From: Lachnospiraceae bacterium
GTDB taxonomy: Bacteria; Bacillota; Clostridia; Lachnospirales; Lachnospiraceae
DNA length: 36,335 nt
Reading direction: 5' to 3'
Assembly (NCBI GenBank): GCA_910575555.1
Contig: CAJTFX010000042.1
Location: 1-36,335, forward strand
Part shown: positions 22,465 to 32,126 of the stretch, in pieces
Position numbering within the stretch: position 1 is the stretch's first letter
Layout: each line of letters opens with the position of its first letter
Notes under the pieces: generated by a model
Database searches by the model: none
The model's input: the letters and a program-made list of their open reading frames with translations, nothing else
What the model was told of the DNA's origin: nothing
Position numbers and translations under genes: made by a program

Positions 22465-24606
22465 ATGGATATTATTGTAAAATTAGCAGAAGAACTGAGC
22501 ATTCAAAAACAGCAGGCAGAGGCTGCAGTAAAGCTGATTGACGAGGGAAATACAATCCCCTTTATTTCCAGATACCGGAAGGAAGCCACTGGAGCATTGA
22601 ACGATGAAGTTCTGCGGAATCTCTATGAGCGGCTGACCTATCTGCGGAATTTAGAAGAGAAAAAAGAGCAGGTATTGTCCTCCATTGGAGAGCAGGGCAA
22701 ATTGACAGAGGAACTGAAACAGCAGATACTTTCTGCAGAAACTCTGGTGGCAGTGGAAGATTTGTACCGTCCCTACCGGCCCAAACGGCGGACCAGAGCC
22801 ACCATTGCCAAGGAAAAAGGATTAGAGCCTCTGGCAAATATTATTTTGCTGCAGATGACAGAGAAATCCCTGGAGGCAGAAGCGGAAGCCTTTGTGGATT
22901 CAGAGAAAGGCGTGGATACACCCGGGGAAGCCATTGCGGGAGCCATGGATATTCTGGCGGAAAATATTTCAGACGAAGCGGATTATCGGAAATACATCCG
23001 GGATTTGACCATGCGTGTCGGAAAAATCACTTCTGCGGCAAAAGCTCCGGAAGCAGAGTCCGTATATGAAATGTACTATGATTTTGAAGAAGGACTGGCA
23101 AAACTGGCGGGACACAGGATTCTGGCCCTGAACCGGGGAGAGGCGGAAAAAATTCTTACCGTGAAAGTGGAAGCCCCCACAGAACAGATTTTACAATACC
23201 TGGAAAAGAAAACCATTACCAGAGACAATCCCAATACATCTTTGGCCTTAAAAGCTGCGGCAGAGGACAGCTATAAACGTCTGATTGCACCGGCCATTGA
23301 GCGGGAAATCCGAAATGAGCTGACCGAACGGGCCCAGGACGGCGCCATTCGGGTATTTGGCAAAAATTTAGAACAGCTTCTGATGCAGCCGCCCATTGCC
23401 GGAAAAGTGGTGCTGGGCTGGGACCCCGCTTTCCGTACCGGATGCAAACTGGCCGTGGTGGATTCCACCGGAAAAGTGCTTGACACCACAGTCATTTACC
23501 CCACGGCTCCTCAGAATAAAGTGGAGGAATCTAAGGCGGTTTTGAAAAAACTGATTCAGAAATATGGAATTTCCCTGATTTCCGTGGGAAACGGAACAGC
23601 TTCCCGGGAATCAGAGATGATTATTGTTGATTTGCTGAAAGAAATCTCTGCGCCCGTTCAGTATGTCATTGTAAACGAAGCAGGGGCCTCTGTGTATTCT
23701 GCAAGCAAACTGGCTACAGAAGAATTTCCCAATTTTGACGTGGGGCAGAGAAGCGCAGCTTCCATTGCAAGGCGGCTGCAGGACCCGTTGGCAGAACTGG
23801 TGAAAATCGATCCCAAATCCATCGGGGTGGGACAGTATCAGCATGACATGAATCAGAAGAAATTAAGCGACGCTTTAGGCGGCGTTGTGGAGGACTGTGT
23901 GAACAAGGTAGGCGTGGATCTGAACACGGCTTCCGCCTCCCTGTTAGAGTATATTTCCGGCATTACAAAAGTCATTGCCAAAAATATCGTAACATACCGG
24001 GAAGAAAACGGCAGATTTCTCACCCGCGCCCAGCTTTTGAAGGTGGCAAAGCTGGGGCCAAAGGCATATGAACAGTGCGCAGGATTTATGCGGATCTCCG
24101 ACGGGAAAAATCCCCTGGACGGCACCAGCGTCCATCCGGAAAGCTATGATGCAACCCTGAAGCTGTTGGACAAACTGGGTTATCAGCCGGAAGATATCCG
24201 TGAGGGCAGACTGGCAAGGATCTCCAAGAAGATATCTAATTATAAGAAACTGGCAGCGGAGCTGGAAATCGGAGAAATGACGCTTCAGGATATTGTTAAG
24301 GAACTGGAAAAACCGGCAAGAGACCCCAGGGACGACATGCCCAAGCCCATTCTGCGCAGCGATGTACTGGAAATGAAAGACCTGACTCCAGGCATGATTT
24401 TAAAAGGAACCGTGCGTAATGTGATTGATTTCGGGGCTTTTGTGGATATCGGCGTCCATCAGGACGGACTGGTACATATTTCCCAGATGACGGAGCGCTA
24501 TATCAAGCACCCGCTGGAGGCGGTCAGCGTAGGGGATATTGTGGAGGTGAAAGTGATGAGCGTGGATTTGCAGAAAAAGCGGATTCAGCTCACCATGAAA
24601 ATCTGA
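22465..24606 (+). CDS. tex: Tex-family S1 RNA-binding transcription accessory protein
   Basis: A 713-residue cytoplasmic protein with the full Tex layout: helical N-terminal domain (1-190, with FISRYRKEATGAL), YqgF-like RNase H-fold domain (about 320-450, starting VVLGWDPAFRTGCKLAVVD), helix-hairpin-helix region (about 490-570, LNTASASLLEYISGI) and a C-terminal S1 domain (about 643-713, GTVRNVIDFGAFVDIGVHQ). Tex binds nucleic acid and influences transcription. ATG 22465 follows AAGGAG. It is transcribed alone; the riboswitch promoter follows directly. Confidence 0.96.
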   Translation: MDIIVKLAEELSIQKQQAEAAVKLIDEGNTIPFISRYRKEATGALNDEVLRNLYERLTYLRNLEEKKEQVLSSIGEQGKLTEELKQQILSAETLVAVEDLYRPYRPKRRTRATIAKEKGLEPLANIILLQMTEKSLEAEAEAFVDSEKGVDTPGEAIAGAMDILAENISDEADYRKYIRDLTMRVGKITSAAKAPEAESVYEMYYDFEEGLAKLAGHRILALNRGEAEKILTVKVEAPTEQILQYLEKKTITRDNPNTSLALKAAAEDSYKRLIAPAIEREIRNELTERAQDGAIRVFGKNLEQLLMQPPIAGKVVLGWDPAFRTGCKLAVVDSTGKVLDTTVIYPTAPQNKVEESKAVLKKLIQKYGISLISVGNGTASRESEMIIVDLLKEISAPVQYVIVNEAGASVYSASKLATEEFPNFDVGQRSAASIARRLQDPLAELVKIDPKSIGVGQYQHDMNQKKLSDALGGVVEDCVNKVGVDLNTASASLLEYISGITKVIAKNIVTYREENGRFLTRAQLLKVAKLGPKAYEQCAGFMRISDGKNPLDGTSVHPESYDATLKLLDKLGYQPEDIREGRLARISKKISNYKKLAAELEIGEMTLQDIVKELEKPARDPRDDMPKPILRSDVLEMKDLTPGMILKGTVRNVIDFGAFVDIGVHQDGLVHISQMTERYIKHPLEAVSVGDIVEVKVMSVDLQKKRIQLTMKI

Positions 24607-24626
24607 CATTTTGAAAAATATGCCTG

Positions 24627-24655
24627 TTGACAGATGAAACAGGCAGGAGTAGAAT
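24627..24655 (+). promoter_or_regulatory. Promoter of the riboflavin operon
   Basis: Perfect -35 TTGACA (24627-24632), 17-nt spacer, -10 TAGAAT (24650-24655). Transcription would begin about 24662, 15 nt before the FMN riboswitch. Confidence 0.8.
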
Positions 24656-24676
24656 AGAAACATAAATCAAATAGTG

Positions 24677-24839
24677 TTCTTCAGGGCAGGGTGACTTTTC
24701 CCGCAGAATGATATTTACAGAATTCTGGAGAAAGGAATTCCCGACCGACGGTGATACCGAAAGAGGGCAAGTCCGTGAGCCGCATGGCATGATTTGGTGA
24801 GAATCCAAAACCGACAGTACAGTCTGGATGGGAGAAGAA
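24677..24839 (+). promoter_or_regulatory. FMN riboswitch (RFN element)
   Basis: The conserved RFN blocks are all present in order: TTCAGGGCAGGGTG (from 24680), GAATTCCCGACCGACGGT (about 24735-24753), AGTCCGTGAGC (about 24770-24780), GATTTGGTGAGAATCC (24791-24806), ACCGACAGTACAGTCTGGAT (about 24810-24829) and GGGAGAAG. P1 pairs TTCTTC (24677-24682) with GAAGAA (24834-24839). FMN binding favours the terminator downstream and shuts off the riboflavin uptake and synthesis genes. Confidence 0.96.
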
Positions 24840-24867
24840 AGCGTTTTTATTAATGTGCGTATTTTAT

Positions 24868-24900
24868 ATGCCCTGGATCTCTGGATTCAGGGCATTTTTA
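24868..24900 (+). terminator. Riboswitch-controlled intrinsic terminator
   Basis: ATGCCCTGGATC (24868-24879) pairs with GATTCAGGGCAT (24884-24895) with one G-T wobble, loop TCTG, followed by TTTTTA. Position after the RFN element and before ribU indicates transcriptional attenuation. Confidence 0.9.
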
Positions 24901-24945
24901 TAATTCTGAAGACACGAGAATATGAAAATAAAGGAGTGTTTTATC

Positions 24946-25608
24946 ATGAGTACAAGGAACACAGCAGCAGGAAAACAAGCCGGCCAGAGGGATATCTGGA
25001 AAATGACCATGACAGCCATGCTGTCAGCCATCGCATTTCTTTTAATGTTTCTGGAATTTTCCGTTCCCATTATGCCGGCCTTTATCAAGATGGATTTGTC
25101 AGAGCTTCCGGCATTGATCGGGGCCTTTGCCATGGGGCCGGTCAGCGGGGCAATGATTTGCCTGATTAAGAATCTGCTTCATCTGTTTATGACCACCACC
25201 GGAGGAGTGGGGGAACTGTCCAACTTTATTCTGGGGGCCGTGTTTGTGGTTCCGGCAGGTCTGATTTATCAGAAATGGAAGGGCAGAAAAAGCGCTGTTG
25301 CAGGCGCTTTGGCCGGAGCCGTACTGATGGCGTTTTTCAGTATTTTCTCCAACTATTTTATCGTATATCCCGTATATTATAACTTTATGCCGGAGGAAAC
25401 CGTACTGGCCGCTTATCAGATGATAGTTCCGGGCGTGAAAAATATGCTGCAGTGCCTGATTCTGTTCAACACGCCTTTTACCTTTGCAAAGGGGGTGTTC
25501 AGCGTAGTGATTACCGTATTGGTCTATAAACCCCTGTCTCCTTTCCTGAAAGGAAATTACAGAGACGCCAGAAGGGTGCAGAAGAATACGAGTACATCGA
25601 ATAATTAA
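24946..25608 (+). CDS. ribU: Riboflavin ECF transporter substrate-binding protein RibU
   Basis: A 220-residue membrane protein, the S component of an energy-coupling-factor importer for riboflavin. About six membrane helices are visible, with the family patterns MTAMLSAIAFLLMFLEF, DLSELPALIGAFAMGP and LKNLLHLF-like (IKNLLHLFMTTTGGVGELSNF). It lies directly behind the FMN riboswitch, which supports the substrate. ATG 24946 fits AAGGAG at 24931-24936; ATG 24922 lacks a site. The energising EcfA/EcfT genes are not in the window. Confidence 0.93.
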   Translation: MSTRNTAAGKQAGQRDIWKMTMTAMLSAIAFLLMFLEFSVPIMPAFIKMDLSELPALIGAFAMGPVSGAMICLIKNLLHLFMTTTGGVGELSNFILGAVFVVPAGLIYQKWKGRKSAVAGALAGAVLMAFFSIFSNYFIVYPVYYNFMPEETVLAAYQMIVPGVKNMLQCLILFNTPFTFAKGVFSVVITVLVYKPLSPFLKGNYRDARRVQKNTSTSNN

Positions 25609-25673
25609 TAACTGCCCGTTTCATTTGTCTATACTTCCGATAGCACAGCAGCAATGATTTCAGGAGAAAAAAT

Positions 25674-26918
25674 ATGCAGCAGAATCAGGAATCAGAAAAT
25701 TATAAACGTCAAAATCAGACACCGGAAGACTACATGCGCCAGGCATTGCAGCTTGCCCGCAAAGGGGAGGGAAAGGTGTCTCCCAATCCCATGGTGGGCT
25801 GCGTAGCGGTGAAGCATGGAACTGTCATTGCCGCAGGTTACCATGAGCAATACGGCGGTTTTCACGCAGAGCGCAACGCTTTGTTAAACTGTACAGAGGA
25901 TGCAGAAGGGGCAGAGCTGTACGTGACTCTGGAGCCCTGCTGTCATTACGGAAAGACGCCGCCCTGTACAGAAATTATAATCGAAAAGAAGATAAAGAAG
26001 GTCTATGTCGGCTGTCTGGATTCCAATCCAAAAGTGGCAGGAAAAGGCGTCCGGATATTGCAGGAACATGGAATTACAGTGGAAACCGGCATTTTAGAGC
26101 AGGAATGCAGAGAACTGAATGAAGTGTTTTTCCATTATATGGAGACGTCTATGCCTTTTCTGGCAATGAAATATGCCATGACTCTGGACGGAAAAATTGC
26201 CTGTGAAACAGGAGATTCCAAATGGATAACAGGAGAAGCGTCCAGAAATTATGTTCAATGTCTGCGGAACCGTTACCGGGGAATTATGGCTGGGATCGGA
26301 ACGGTCCTTGCGGACGACCCTATGCTGAATTGCAGGATGGAGGGCGGCCGGAACCCGGTACGGATTATCTGTGATTCCAGACTGCGGATTCCTTTGGACA
26401 GCCAGATTGTAAAGACAGCCTCTGAGATAGAAACCATTGTAGCCTGGAGCCCGGACAGAGCCCTTATCTGGAGAAGCCGGGGAGATGAAGAATACAGGTG
26501 CGGACAGACCTCTGGAAACCCGGTATGGGACAGAGGAGAATGGTTGGGAGAAAGCAAAATATTAGAAGAAAAGAAACAGCTTTTGGAGCACAACGGCGTG
26601 ATGCTTCTGGAGGTTCCCGCAGCAGAAAATGGAGAACTGAATCTTTCCCATTTGATGCGGCAGCTGGGAGAACGGGGCATCGACAGCATTTTGTTAGAAG
26701 GCGGCGGAACGCTCAATGCTTCCGCCCTGAAAGAGAATCTGGTGCAGCGCGTCTATGCCTTTATCGCCCCCAAGCTGGTGGCTGGGGCGAAAGCCAAATC
26801 CCCCGTTGAGGGCGCCGGCATTTCCCGGATGAAGGAGGCAGTCAGGCTGAAGGATGTGGAAGTGGCCAGATATGGGGAGGACTTATGCATGACGGGCAGA
26901 GTATGCTTTGATGCATAA
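25674..26918 (+). CDS. ribD: Bifunctional riboflavin deaminase/reductase
   Basis: Two steps of riboflavin synthesis after GTP opening: deamination of the pyrimidine and reduction of the ribosyl side chain. In the 414 residues the deaminase domain (about 18-160) has zinc ligands H64 (HAE), C89 and C98 (PCCHYGKTPPC); the reductase domain (about 160-412) has MKYAMTLDGKIA and the NADPH-binding LLEGGGTLNASAL. ATG 25674 follows AGGAGA. Part of the riboswitch operon, 65 nt after ribU. Confidence 0.95.
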   Translation: MQQNQESENYKRQNQTPEDYMRQALQLARKGEGKVSPNPMVGCVAVKHGTVIAAGYHEQYGGFHAERNALLNCTEDAEGAELYVTLEPCCHYGKTPPCTEIIIEKKIKKVYVGCLDSNPKVAGKGVRILQEHGITVETGILEQECRELNEVFFHYMETSMPFLAMKYAMTLDGKIACETGDSKWITGEASRNYVQCLRNRYRGIMAGIGTVLADDPMLNCRMEGGRNPVRIICDSRLRIPLDSQIVKTASEIETIVAWSPDRALIWRSRGDEEYRCGQTSGNPVWDRGEWLGESKILEEKKQLLEHNGVMLLEVPAAENGELNLSHLMRQLGERGIDSILLEGGGTLNASALKENLVQRVYAFIAPKLVAGAKAKSPVEGAGISRMKEAVRLKDVEVARYGEDLCMTGRVCFDA

Positions 26919-26989
26919 GAAAATGTTCAAATAAAACAGCACAGTTTTTTCGGAAATCAGGAAAAATCCTGTGCAGATGGGAGGAAGAT

Positions 26990-27640
26990 TTGTTTACCGG
27001 AATCATAGAAGAAACAGGGGAGCTCTGGGAGGTTAAGAAAGAAACCCTTTCCGCCAGAATAAAAATCCGCTGCAGCAAGGTTTTGGAGGGAACGAAAATC
27101 GGTGACAGCATTGCCGTCAACGGAATCTGCCTTACGGTAACTTCCCTTGCAAAAGATGGATTTACAGCAGATGTAATGGCAGAAACCATGCGACGCAGCA
27201 GCCTGTCAGAGCTGAAAATTCCCGGAACCGTGAATCTGGAGCGGGCCATGGCGGCAGACGGAAGATTCGGCGGCCACATCGTATCCGGCCATATTGACGG
27301 CACAGGAACCATTACAGGAATCCGGCAGGAAGAAAATGCAGTCTGGTACACCATTGCCGCAGAACCAAAGCTGCTTCGCTGCATTGTAGAAAAGGGCTCC
27401 GTCGCTTTAGACGGCATCAGCCTGACTGTGGCAAAAGTGACGGCAGAGGATTTTCAGGTATCCGTGATTCCCCACACCCGCCAGGAAACGGCGCTGCCGG
27501 AAAAACGGTCCGGAAGCGTCATCAATATCGAATGCGATGTTATTGGAAAATATGTGGAAAAACTTCTCACAGGGCCCAGGCCGGAGGAGAAGGAATCACA
27601 CCTTACAGAAGGTTTTTTGATGGAACACGGATTTTTATAA
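26990..27640 (+). CDS. ribE: Riboflavin synthase alpha subunit
   Basis: Dismutation of two lumazine molecules to riboflavin. The 216-residue protein has two lumazine-binding barrels (1-97 and 98-200), with the expected start MFTGIIEETGEL, and GHIVSGHIDGTG. It begins with TTG at 26990, fixed by GGGAGGAAG at 26979-26987 and by the family N-terminus; an ATG-only caller would miss this start. C-terminal extension of about 15 residues is unremarkable. Confidence 0.95.
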   Translation: MFTGIIEETGELWEVKKETLSARIKIRCSKVLEGTKIGDSIAVNGICLTVTSLAKDGFTADVMAETMRRSSLSELKIPGTVNLERAMAADGRFGGHIVSGHIDGTGTITGIRQEENAVWYTIAAEPKLLRCIVEKGSVALDGISLTVAKVTAEDFQVSVIPHTRQETALPEKRSGSVINIECDVIGKYVEKLLTGPRPEEKESHLTEGFLMEHGFL

Positions 27641-27682
27641 AAAAGGCTGCCGCATTAAGAAATTCAGAAAGGAAGAAGTGAA

Positions 27683-28885
27683 ATGAGCAAGAAAATGGAT
27701 TCTATTCCACAGGCAATTGAAGATATCAGACAGGGAAAAATCATTATGGTCATTGACGACCCGGACAGAGAAAACGAAGGAGACTTTATCTGCGCTACGG
27801 AATTTGCCACGCCGGAAAATATTAATTTCATGGCAACCCATGGAAAAGGCTTAATCTGTATGCCCATGAGCAGAGAATTATGTCAGAAGCTTGGTTTGAA
27901 ACAGATGGTGGAGCAGAATACGGACAACCATCAGACGGCATTTACCGTATCCATTGACGGCATAGATACAGACACAGGAATTTCCGCCTTTGAGCGTTCC
28001 GAAACAGCTCTGGCAGCCGTAAAAGACGATGCAAAGCCAGAGGATTTCCGCAGGCCGGGCCATATGTTTCCGCTGGAATCCAGAGAAGGAGGCGTTTTAA
28101 AACGCACCGGCCACACAGAGGCAACGGTGGATTTGGCAATTCTGGCCGGATTAAAGCCCAGCGGACTTTGCTGTGAGATTATGCGGGAAGACGGAACCAT
28201 GATGCGTACCACAGAACTGTTGGAGCTGGCAGAAAAGTTCCAGATGACGGTTATTACCATTGCGGATCTGGTACGTTACCGGATGGAGATTGACAGTCTG
28301 GTCCGTCAGGAGGCCCATGCCAAACTTCCCACAAAATACGGAGAATTTGAAATCTACGGCTATGTAAACAAATTAAACGGAGAACACCATGTGGCTCTGG
28401 TAATGGGAGATGTTGCAGACGGAACGCCGGTGCTGTGCCGGGTTCATTCCGAATGCCTTACCGGAGATGTGTTCGGCTCCGGCCGCTGCGACTGCGGAGA
28501 ACAGCTGGACGCAGCCATGAAAGCCATTGCAGAAGAAGGCCGGGGAATTCTTCTGTATATGCGCCAGGAAGGCCGCGGAATCGGCTTGATCAACAAGCTG
28601 AAAGCCTATGAACTGCAGGAAAGGGGCCTTGACACCGTGGAAGCCAACGTGGAACTGGGCTTTGCGCCGGATCTGCGGGATTACGGAATCGGAGCCCAGA
28701 TTCTCCATGATTTAGGCGCCGAAAAACTTCGTCTGCTTACCAACAATCCCAAGAAAATCACCGGACTTTCCGGCTACGGCATTTCTATCGAAGAGCGGGT
28801 GCCGATCCAGATGCCGGCCAAGCACACAGACGTATTTTATCTGAAAACCAAACAGAGCAAAATGCAGCATATGACCAATTACTAA
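27683..28885 (+). CDS. ribBA: Bifunctional DHBP synthase / GTP cyclohydrolase II
   Basis: Makes the two starting compounds of riboflavin synthesis, 3,4-dihydroxy-2-butanone 4-phosphate and the pyrimidine from GTP. The 400-residue protein has the DHBP synthase domain (1-205, acidic [11 protein letters not shown] at 25-35) and the cyclohydrolase II domain (about 207-395, zinc ligands in [19 protein letters not shown], then [16 protein letters not shown]). ATG 27683 follows AAAGGAAG. Lies 42 nt after ribE. Confidence 0.96.
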   Translation: MSKKMDSIPQAIEDIRQGKIIMVIDDPDRENEGDFICATEFATPENINFMATHGKGLICMPMSRELCQKLGLKQMVEQNTDNHQTAFTVSIDGIDTDTGISAFERSETALAAVKDDAKPEDFRRPGHMFPLESREGGVLKRTGHTEATVDLAILAGLKPSGLCCEIMREDGTMMRTTELLELAEKFQMTVITIADLVRYRMEIDSLVRQEAHAKLPTKYGEFEIYGYVNKLNGEHHVALVMGDVADGTPVLCRVHSECLTGDVFGSGRCDCGEQLDAAMKAIAEEGRGILLYMRQEGRGIGLINKLKAYELQERGLDTVEANVELGFAPDLRDYGIGAQILHDLGAEKLRLLTNNPKKITGLSGYGISIEERVPIQMPAKHTDVFYLKTKQSKMQHMTNY

Positions 28886-28916
28886 CAGATTTAAACATAG
28901 AAAAGAGGAGAAAGTT

Positions 28917-29381
28917 ATGCGAGTATTAGAAGGAAACGTAGTTGCAAACGGAACAAAAGTCGGAATTGTGGCTTCCAGGTTCAATGAATTTATTGTGTCC
29001 AAGCTGATAGGCGGCGCCCAGGACGCCCTGATCCGCCATGGCGTCAGAGACGATGATATTACTCTGGCATGGGTGCCGGGAGCCTTTGAGATTCCCCTGA
29101 CCGCACAGAAGATGGCGGAAACCGGCAATTATGACGCGGTTATCTGTCTGGGAGCTGTTATCAAAGGCGCCACCACCCATTACGATTATGTATGCGCAGA
29201 AGTCAGCAAGGGCGTGGCAGCCGTAGGGTTAAAGACAGAAATTCCTGTGATTTTCGGCGTGGTCACCACCGATAATATTGAGCAGGCCATTGAACGGGCC
29301 GGAACCAAAGCCGGAAATAAAGGTTATGACGCGGCATGTACGGCAATTGAGATGGTGAATCTGATTCAGAATATGAAATAG
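28917..29381 (+). CDS. ribH: 6,7-dimethyl-8-ribityllumazine synthase
   Basis: Condenses the two branches to the lumazine. The 154-residue protein has the conserved [26 protein letters not shown] and [15 protein letters not shown] (with the general-base His). It is the last gene of the riboflavin operon, 31 nt after ribBA. ATG 28917 follows AGAGGAGA. Confidence 0.96.
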   Translation: MRVLEGNVVANGTKVGIVASRFNEFIVSKLIGGAQDALIRHGVRDDDITLAWVPGAFEIPLTAQKMAETGNYDAVICLGAVIKGATTHYDYVCAEVSKGVAAVGLKTEIPVIFGVVTTDNIEQAIERAGTKAGNKGYDAACTAIEMVNLIQNMK

Positions 29382-29433
29382 AGGAAAAAGAAGGAGCTGT
29401 TGTGAAATTTTGTTTTACGGCAGCTTCAATCTG

Positions 29434-29496
29434 TTGACGGCATTCTCTTTCCTCTGTAAAATGATACTTGTACTGCTTATCCGAACATAGTATAAT
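29434..29496 (+). promoter_or_regulatory. Tandem promoters before YcxB-like gene
   Basis: P1: TTGACG (29434-29439), 17 nt, TAAAAT (29457-29462). P2: TTGTAC (29468-29473), 17 nt, TATAAT (29491-29496). They separate the following gene from the riboflavin operon. Confidence 0.6.
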
Positions 29497-29527
29497 ATGA
29501 CGAAAGCAAAGAAAAGGAGCATACAAA

Positions 29528-30037
29528 ATGTCAGTAGAATTTGATACAACCATCACAGAGAAGGACATGTACCAGTTTAACCTTTACCATGCCTATCACG
29601 GTTTTCAGGGCATTGTGGCAACCCTCGTGGGCGTCTGGGTACTGATTATGGCAGTGATCACCTTCGGAAAAGTAGAGATGATGTATACGCTGCTGTATCT
29701 GGTATTCGGCGTGGTATTTCTGGTTTATGTGCCGGTAAGCCTCAATCTGCGTTCCAAACAGCAGATCAGAAACTCCGAGATTTTGAAACAGGCCCTTCAC
29801 TATAAAATTGACGACGCAGGAATCCATGTATCCCAGGGAGAAGAAACCGCGGAACTGGAATGGAAGCAGATTTATAAGATGGTATCTACCAGAAACAGCC
29901 TGCTCATCTACAGTAACCGTGTCAATGCCTATGTGATTCCCCGGGAAGCCGTTGGAGGAAAATATGAGGAGGTAGTGGGCCTTGCCGTCAATCATTTGGA
30001 AGGCTACCGCCTGAAGCTGAATCCCTTTCACATTTAA
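29528..30037 (+). CDS. YcxB-like membrane protein
   Basis: A 169-residue protein with two adjacent membrane helices (about 27-46 and 50-73) and a C-terminal cytoplasmic beta domain typical of the YcxB family (LHYKIDDAGIHVSQGEETAELEWKQIYKM, then SRNSLLIYSNRVNAYVIPREAV-like). Function unknown. ATG 29528 follows AAAGGAG; own promoters upstream. Confidence 0.75.
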   Translation: MSVEFDTTITEKDMYQFNLYHAYHGFQGIVATLVGVWVLIMAVITFGKVEMMYTLLYLVFGVVFLVYVPVSLNLRSKQQIRNSEILKQALHYKIDDAGIHVSQGEETAELEWKQIYKMVSTRNSLLIYSNRVNAYVIPREAVGGKYEEVVGLAVNHLEGYRLKLNPFHI

Positions 30038-30112
30038 GGGGATATTTTCTGCGTACCGAAATACAAATTGTTTCATGCAGTACGAAAAGCAGAAGGAAAT
30101 AGAGGTTAGAAC

Positions 30113-30547
30113 ATGCTGAATACAGAAACATTTTCCCCGGAAGAGACTTTTCAACTGGGACAAAAAATAGGAGAACAGGCCAAACCAGGAGAATTATATA
30201 CCTTAATCGGAGACCTTGGCGTCGGCAAAACCGTACTGACCCAGGGCATAGCCAGAGGGCTCGGAATCGAAGAGCCAATCAGCAGCCCCACATTTACCAT
30301 TGTACAGGTCTATGAAGAAGGAAGAATGCCCTTCTATCATTTTGATGTTTACCGGATCGGCGATGTGGAAGAAATGGAAGAAATCGGATATGAAGAATAT
30401 TTTTACGGACAGGGAATCACTATGATTGAGTGGGCCAATCTGATTGAAGAAATCCTTCCAAACCACTATCGGGAAATCCGGATAGAAAAAGATTTGGAAC
30501 AGGGATTTGACTATCGCAGAATTACGGTAAGAGAGGTAACAAAATGA
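30113..30547 (+). CDS. tsaE: tRNA t6A synthesis ATPase TsaE
   Basis: A 144-residue ATPase needed for N6-threonylcarbamoyladenosine on ANN-decoding tRNAs. Walker A is GDLGVGKT (33-40), and the family motif SPTFTIVQVYE followed by FYHFDVYR is present. It acts with TsaB and TsaD, both in this window. The stop overlaps the start of tsaB (ATGA at 30544-30547). Confidence 0.95.
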   Translation: MLNTETFSPEETFQLGQKIGEQAKPGELYTLIGDLGVGKTVLTQGIARGLGIEEPISSPTFTIVQVYEEGRMPFYHFDVYRIGDVEEMEEIGYEEYFYGQGITMIEWANLIEEILPNHYREIRIEKDLEQGFDYRRITVREVTK

Positions 30548-31257
30548 AAATATTAGGACTGGACAGCTCCGGCCTGGTGGCCGGTGTGGCTGTTGTGGAG
30601 AAAGACAATCTGTTGGCAGAATATACCGTAAATTACAAGAAAACCCACTCTCAGACATTACTTCCCATGTTAGATGCAATCGCCAAAATGATCGATCTGG
30701 ATTTGGATTCCATAGATGCAATCGCTGTTGCAGGCGGTCCGGGCTCATTTACAGGGCTTCGAATCGGTTCCGCTACTGCCAAGGGTCTGGGCCTTGCTCT
30801 GCAGAAACCCCTGATTCAGATTCCAACCGTAGACGGTCTTGCCTATAACCTCTGGGGCTGCAGGGATATGGTATGTCCTTTGATGGACGCCAGAAGAAAC
30901 CAGACCTACACCGGATTATATGAATTTACAGCAGACCGTATGGAGACGCTGAAATCCCAGTGCGCTGTGGGAATTGATGAAATTGTGGAGGAAATCAATC
31001 GCCGGAGCCGTCCGGTTGTGTTTTTGGGAGACGGGGTGCCGGTATTTCGGCCGTATCTGGAAGAAAACTGCCAGGTGCCATATTCCTTTGCCCCGGCCCA
31101 TCTGAACAAACAGCGCGCAGCTTCCGTGGCAGCTTTGGCCTGCAGGTATTACCGGGAAGGAAAGACGCAGCCTGCAGCGGCCCACAGCCCGGATTATCTG
31201 CGTTTATCCCAGGCAGAACGGGAGCGTCAGGCAAAAGAGCGGCAGGAGGAAAAATGA
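30544..31257 (+). CDS. tsaB: tRNA t6A synthesis dimerisation protein TsaB
   Basis: A 237-residue ASKHA-fold protein, partner and scaffold of TsaD. Recognisable are ILGLDSSGLVAGVAVVE at the N-terminus, AVAGGPGSFTGLRIGSATAKGL and CPLMDARRNQTYTGLYEF. The gene overlaps both tsaE and rimI by 4 nt (ATGA), so the three are translationally coupled. The end of the protein is a charged tail (QAERERQAKERQEEK). Confidence 0.94.
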   Translation: MKILGLDSSGLVAGVAVVEKDNLLAEYTVNYKKTHSQTLLPMLDAIAKMIDLDLDSIDAIAVAGGPGSFTGLRIGSATAKGLGLALQKPLIQIPTVDGLAYNLWGCRDMVCPLMDARRNQTYTGLYEFTADRMETLKSQCAVGIDEIVEEINRRSRPVVFLGDGVPVFRPYLEENCQVPYSFAPAHLNKQRAASVAALACRYYREGKTQPAAAHSPDYLRLSQAERERQAKERQEEK

Positions 31258-31694
31258 CGGAATTAGAATTTGGAGAACTGGAGGTTGGGGACATTCCCGC
31301 AGTTGCTGAACTGGAGCAGCAGCTTTTTTCATGTCCCTGGTCTGAACAGGCATTTTTAGAGACCTTCCATCTGGATACATTGTTTGTCACAGCCCGAACC
31401 GGTCATGAGATCGCTGGGTACTGCGGAATGTACTGTTATGCCGGAGGAGAAGGGGAAATTACCAATGTGGCTGTAGCGCCCCGTTGCCAGAATCAGGGAA
31501 TCGGCCGCAGAATGCTGACCTATCTGTTGGAGCAGGCCCGCAGCCGGGGAATGGTTCGGATTATTTTAGAGGTGCGCGTTTCTAATGAGAACGCCATTCA
31601 TTTATACGAAAAATTAGGATTCAAAAACACCGGAATCCGAAAGAATTTATACGAACTGCCCAGAGAGGACGGTATGATTATGGTTCTGGAATGA
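31254..31694 (+). CDS. rimI: Ribosomal protein S18-alanine N-acetyltransferase
   Basis: A 146-residue GNAT-fold acetyltransferase. The acetyl-CoA loop is RCQNQGIGRRML (77-88), followed by VSNENAIHLYEKLGFKNTGIRKN. Placement directly after tsaB is the standard Firmicutes arrangement and supports RimI over other GNATs. Confidence 0.9.
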   Translation: MTELEFGELEVGDIPAVAELEQQLFSCPWSEQAFLETFHLDTLFVTARTGHEIAGYCGMYCYAGGEGEITNVAVAPRCQNQGIGRRMLTYLLEQARSRGMVRIILEVRVSNENAIHLYEKLGFKNTGIRKNLYELPREDGMIMVLE

Positions 31695-31871
31695 CAGCCA
31701 GACATTTGCCGGATGCGCCCGGGAAGAATGGCTGTAATTTCCTCTTTCCAATCCGGGGGTCTTTTCGCTATAATAAAATATGAGAAAATGTCTGTTTTAG
31801 ACTGGAAAACATACTTACGCGGGCTATATCCATCACGGCCTGTAAAAAGCGAAAAGCAGGGAGGACAAGAG

Positions 31872-32099
31872 ATGAAAACAAAAGACAGGAAAATTATCTG
31901 CAATTGCTGTGGAAAAACTCTTTGGGAGGGCGCCGGAATTCCCAGAGAAGAATTTCTCCATGTAGAAAAAGAGTGGGGATATTTTTCCGGAAAAGACGGG
32001 GAAATTCAGGAATTTGACATTTGCGAGGCCTGTTACGATCAATGGGTGAAAAGTTTTCAGATTCCGGTGCGGACGATAGAAATCACAGAACTGGTTTAA
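31872..32099 (+). CDS. Small zinc-binding protein
   Basis: A 75-residue protein with two Cys pairs, CNCC near residue 10 and CEAC near residue 55, which make a probable zinc site around a hydrophobic core. No named family recognised. ATG 31872 follows GGGAGG at 31859-31864. A -10 box TATAAT (31769-31774) with a weak TTCCAA 17 nt before it may be its promoter. The 150 nt before the ATG carry no other gene. Confidence 0.7.
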   Translation: MKTKDRKIICNCCGKTLWEGAGIPREEFLHVEKEWGYFSGKDGEIQEFDICEACYDQWVKSFQIPVRTIEITELV

Positions 32100-32126
32100 A
32101 CAGGACAGAATTTGAGAGGAAATAGT

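Noticed and set aside
29531-30163. Minus-strand open frame (210 codons) over the YcxB-like gene
   Set aside because: Antisense shadow of a gene with good start, ribosome binding site and promoters; composition not protein-like.
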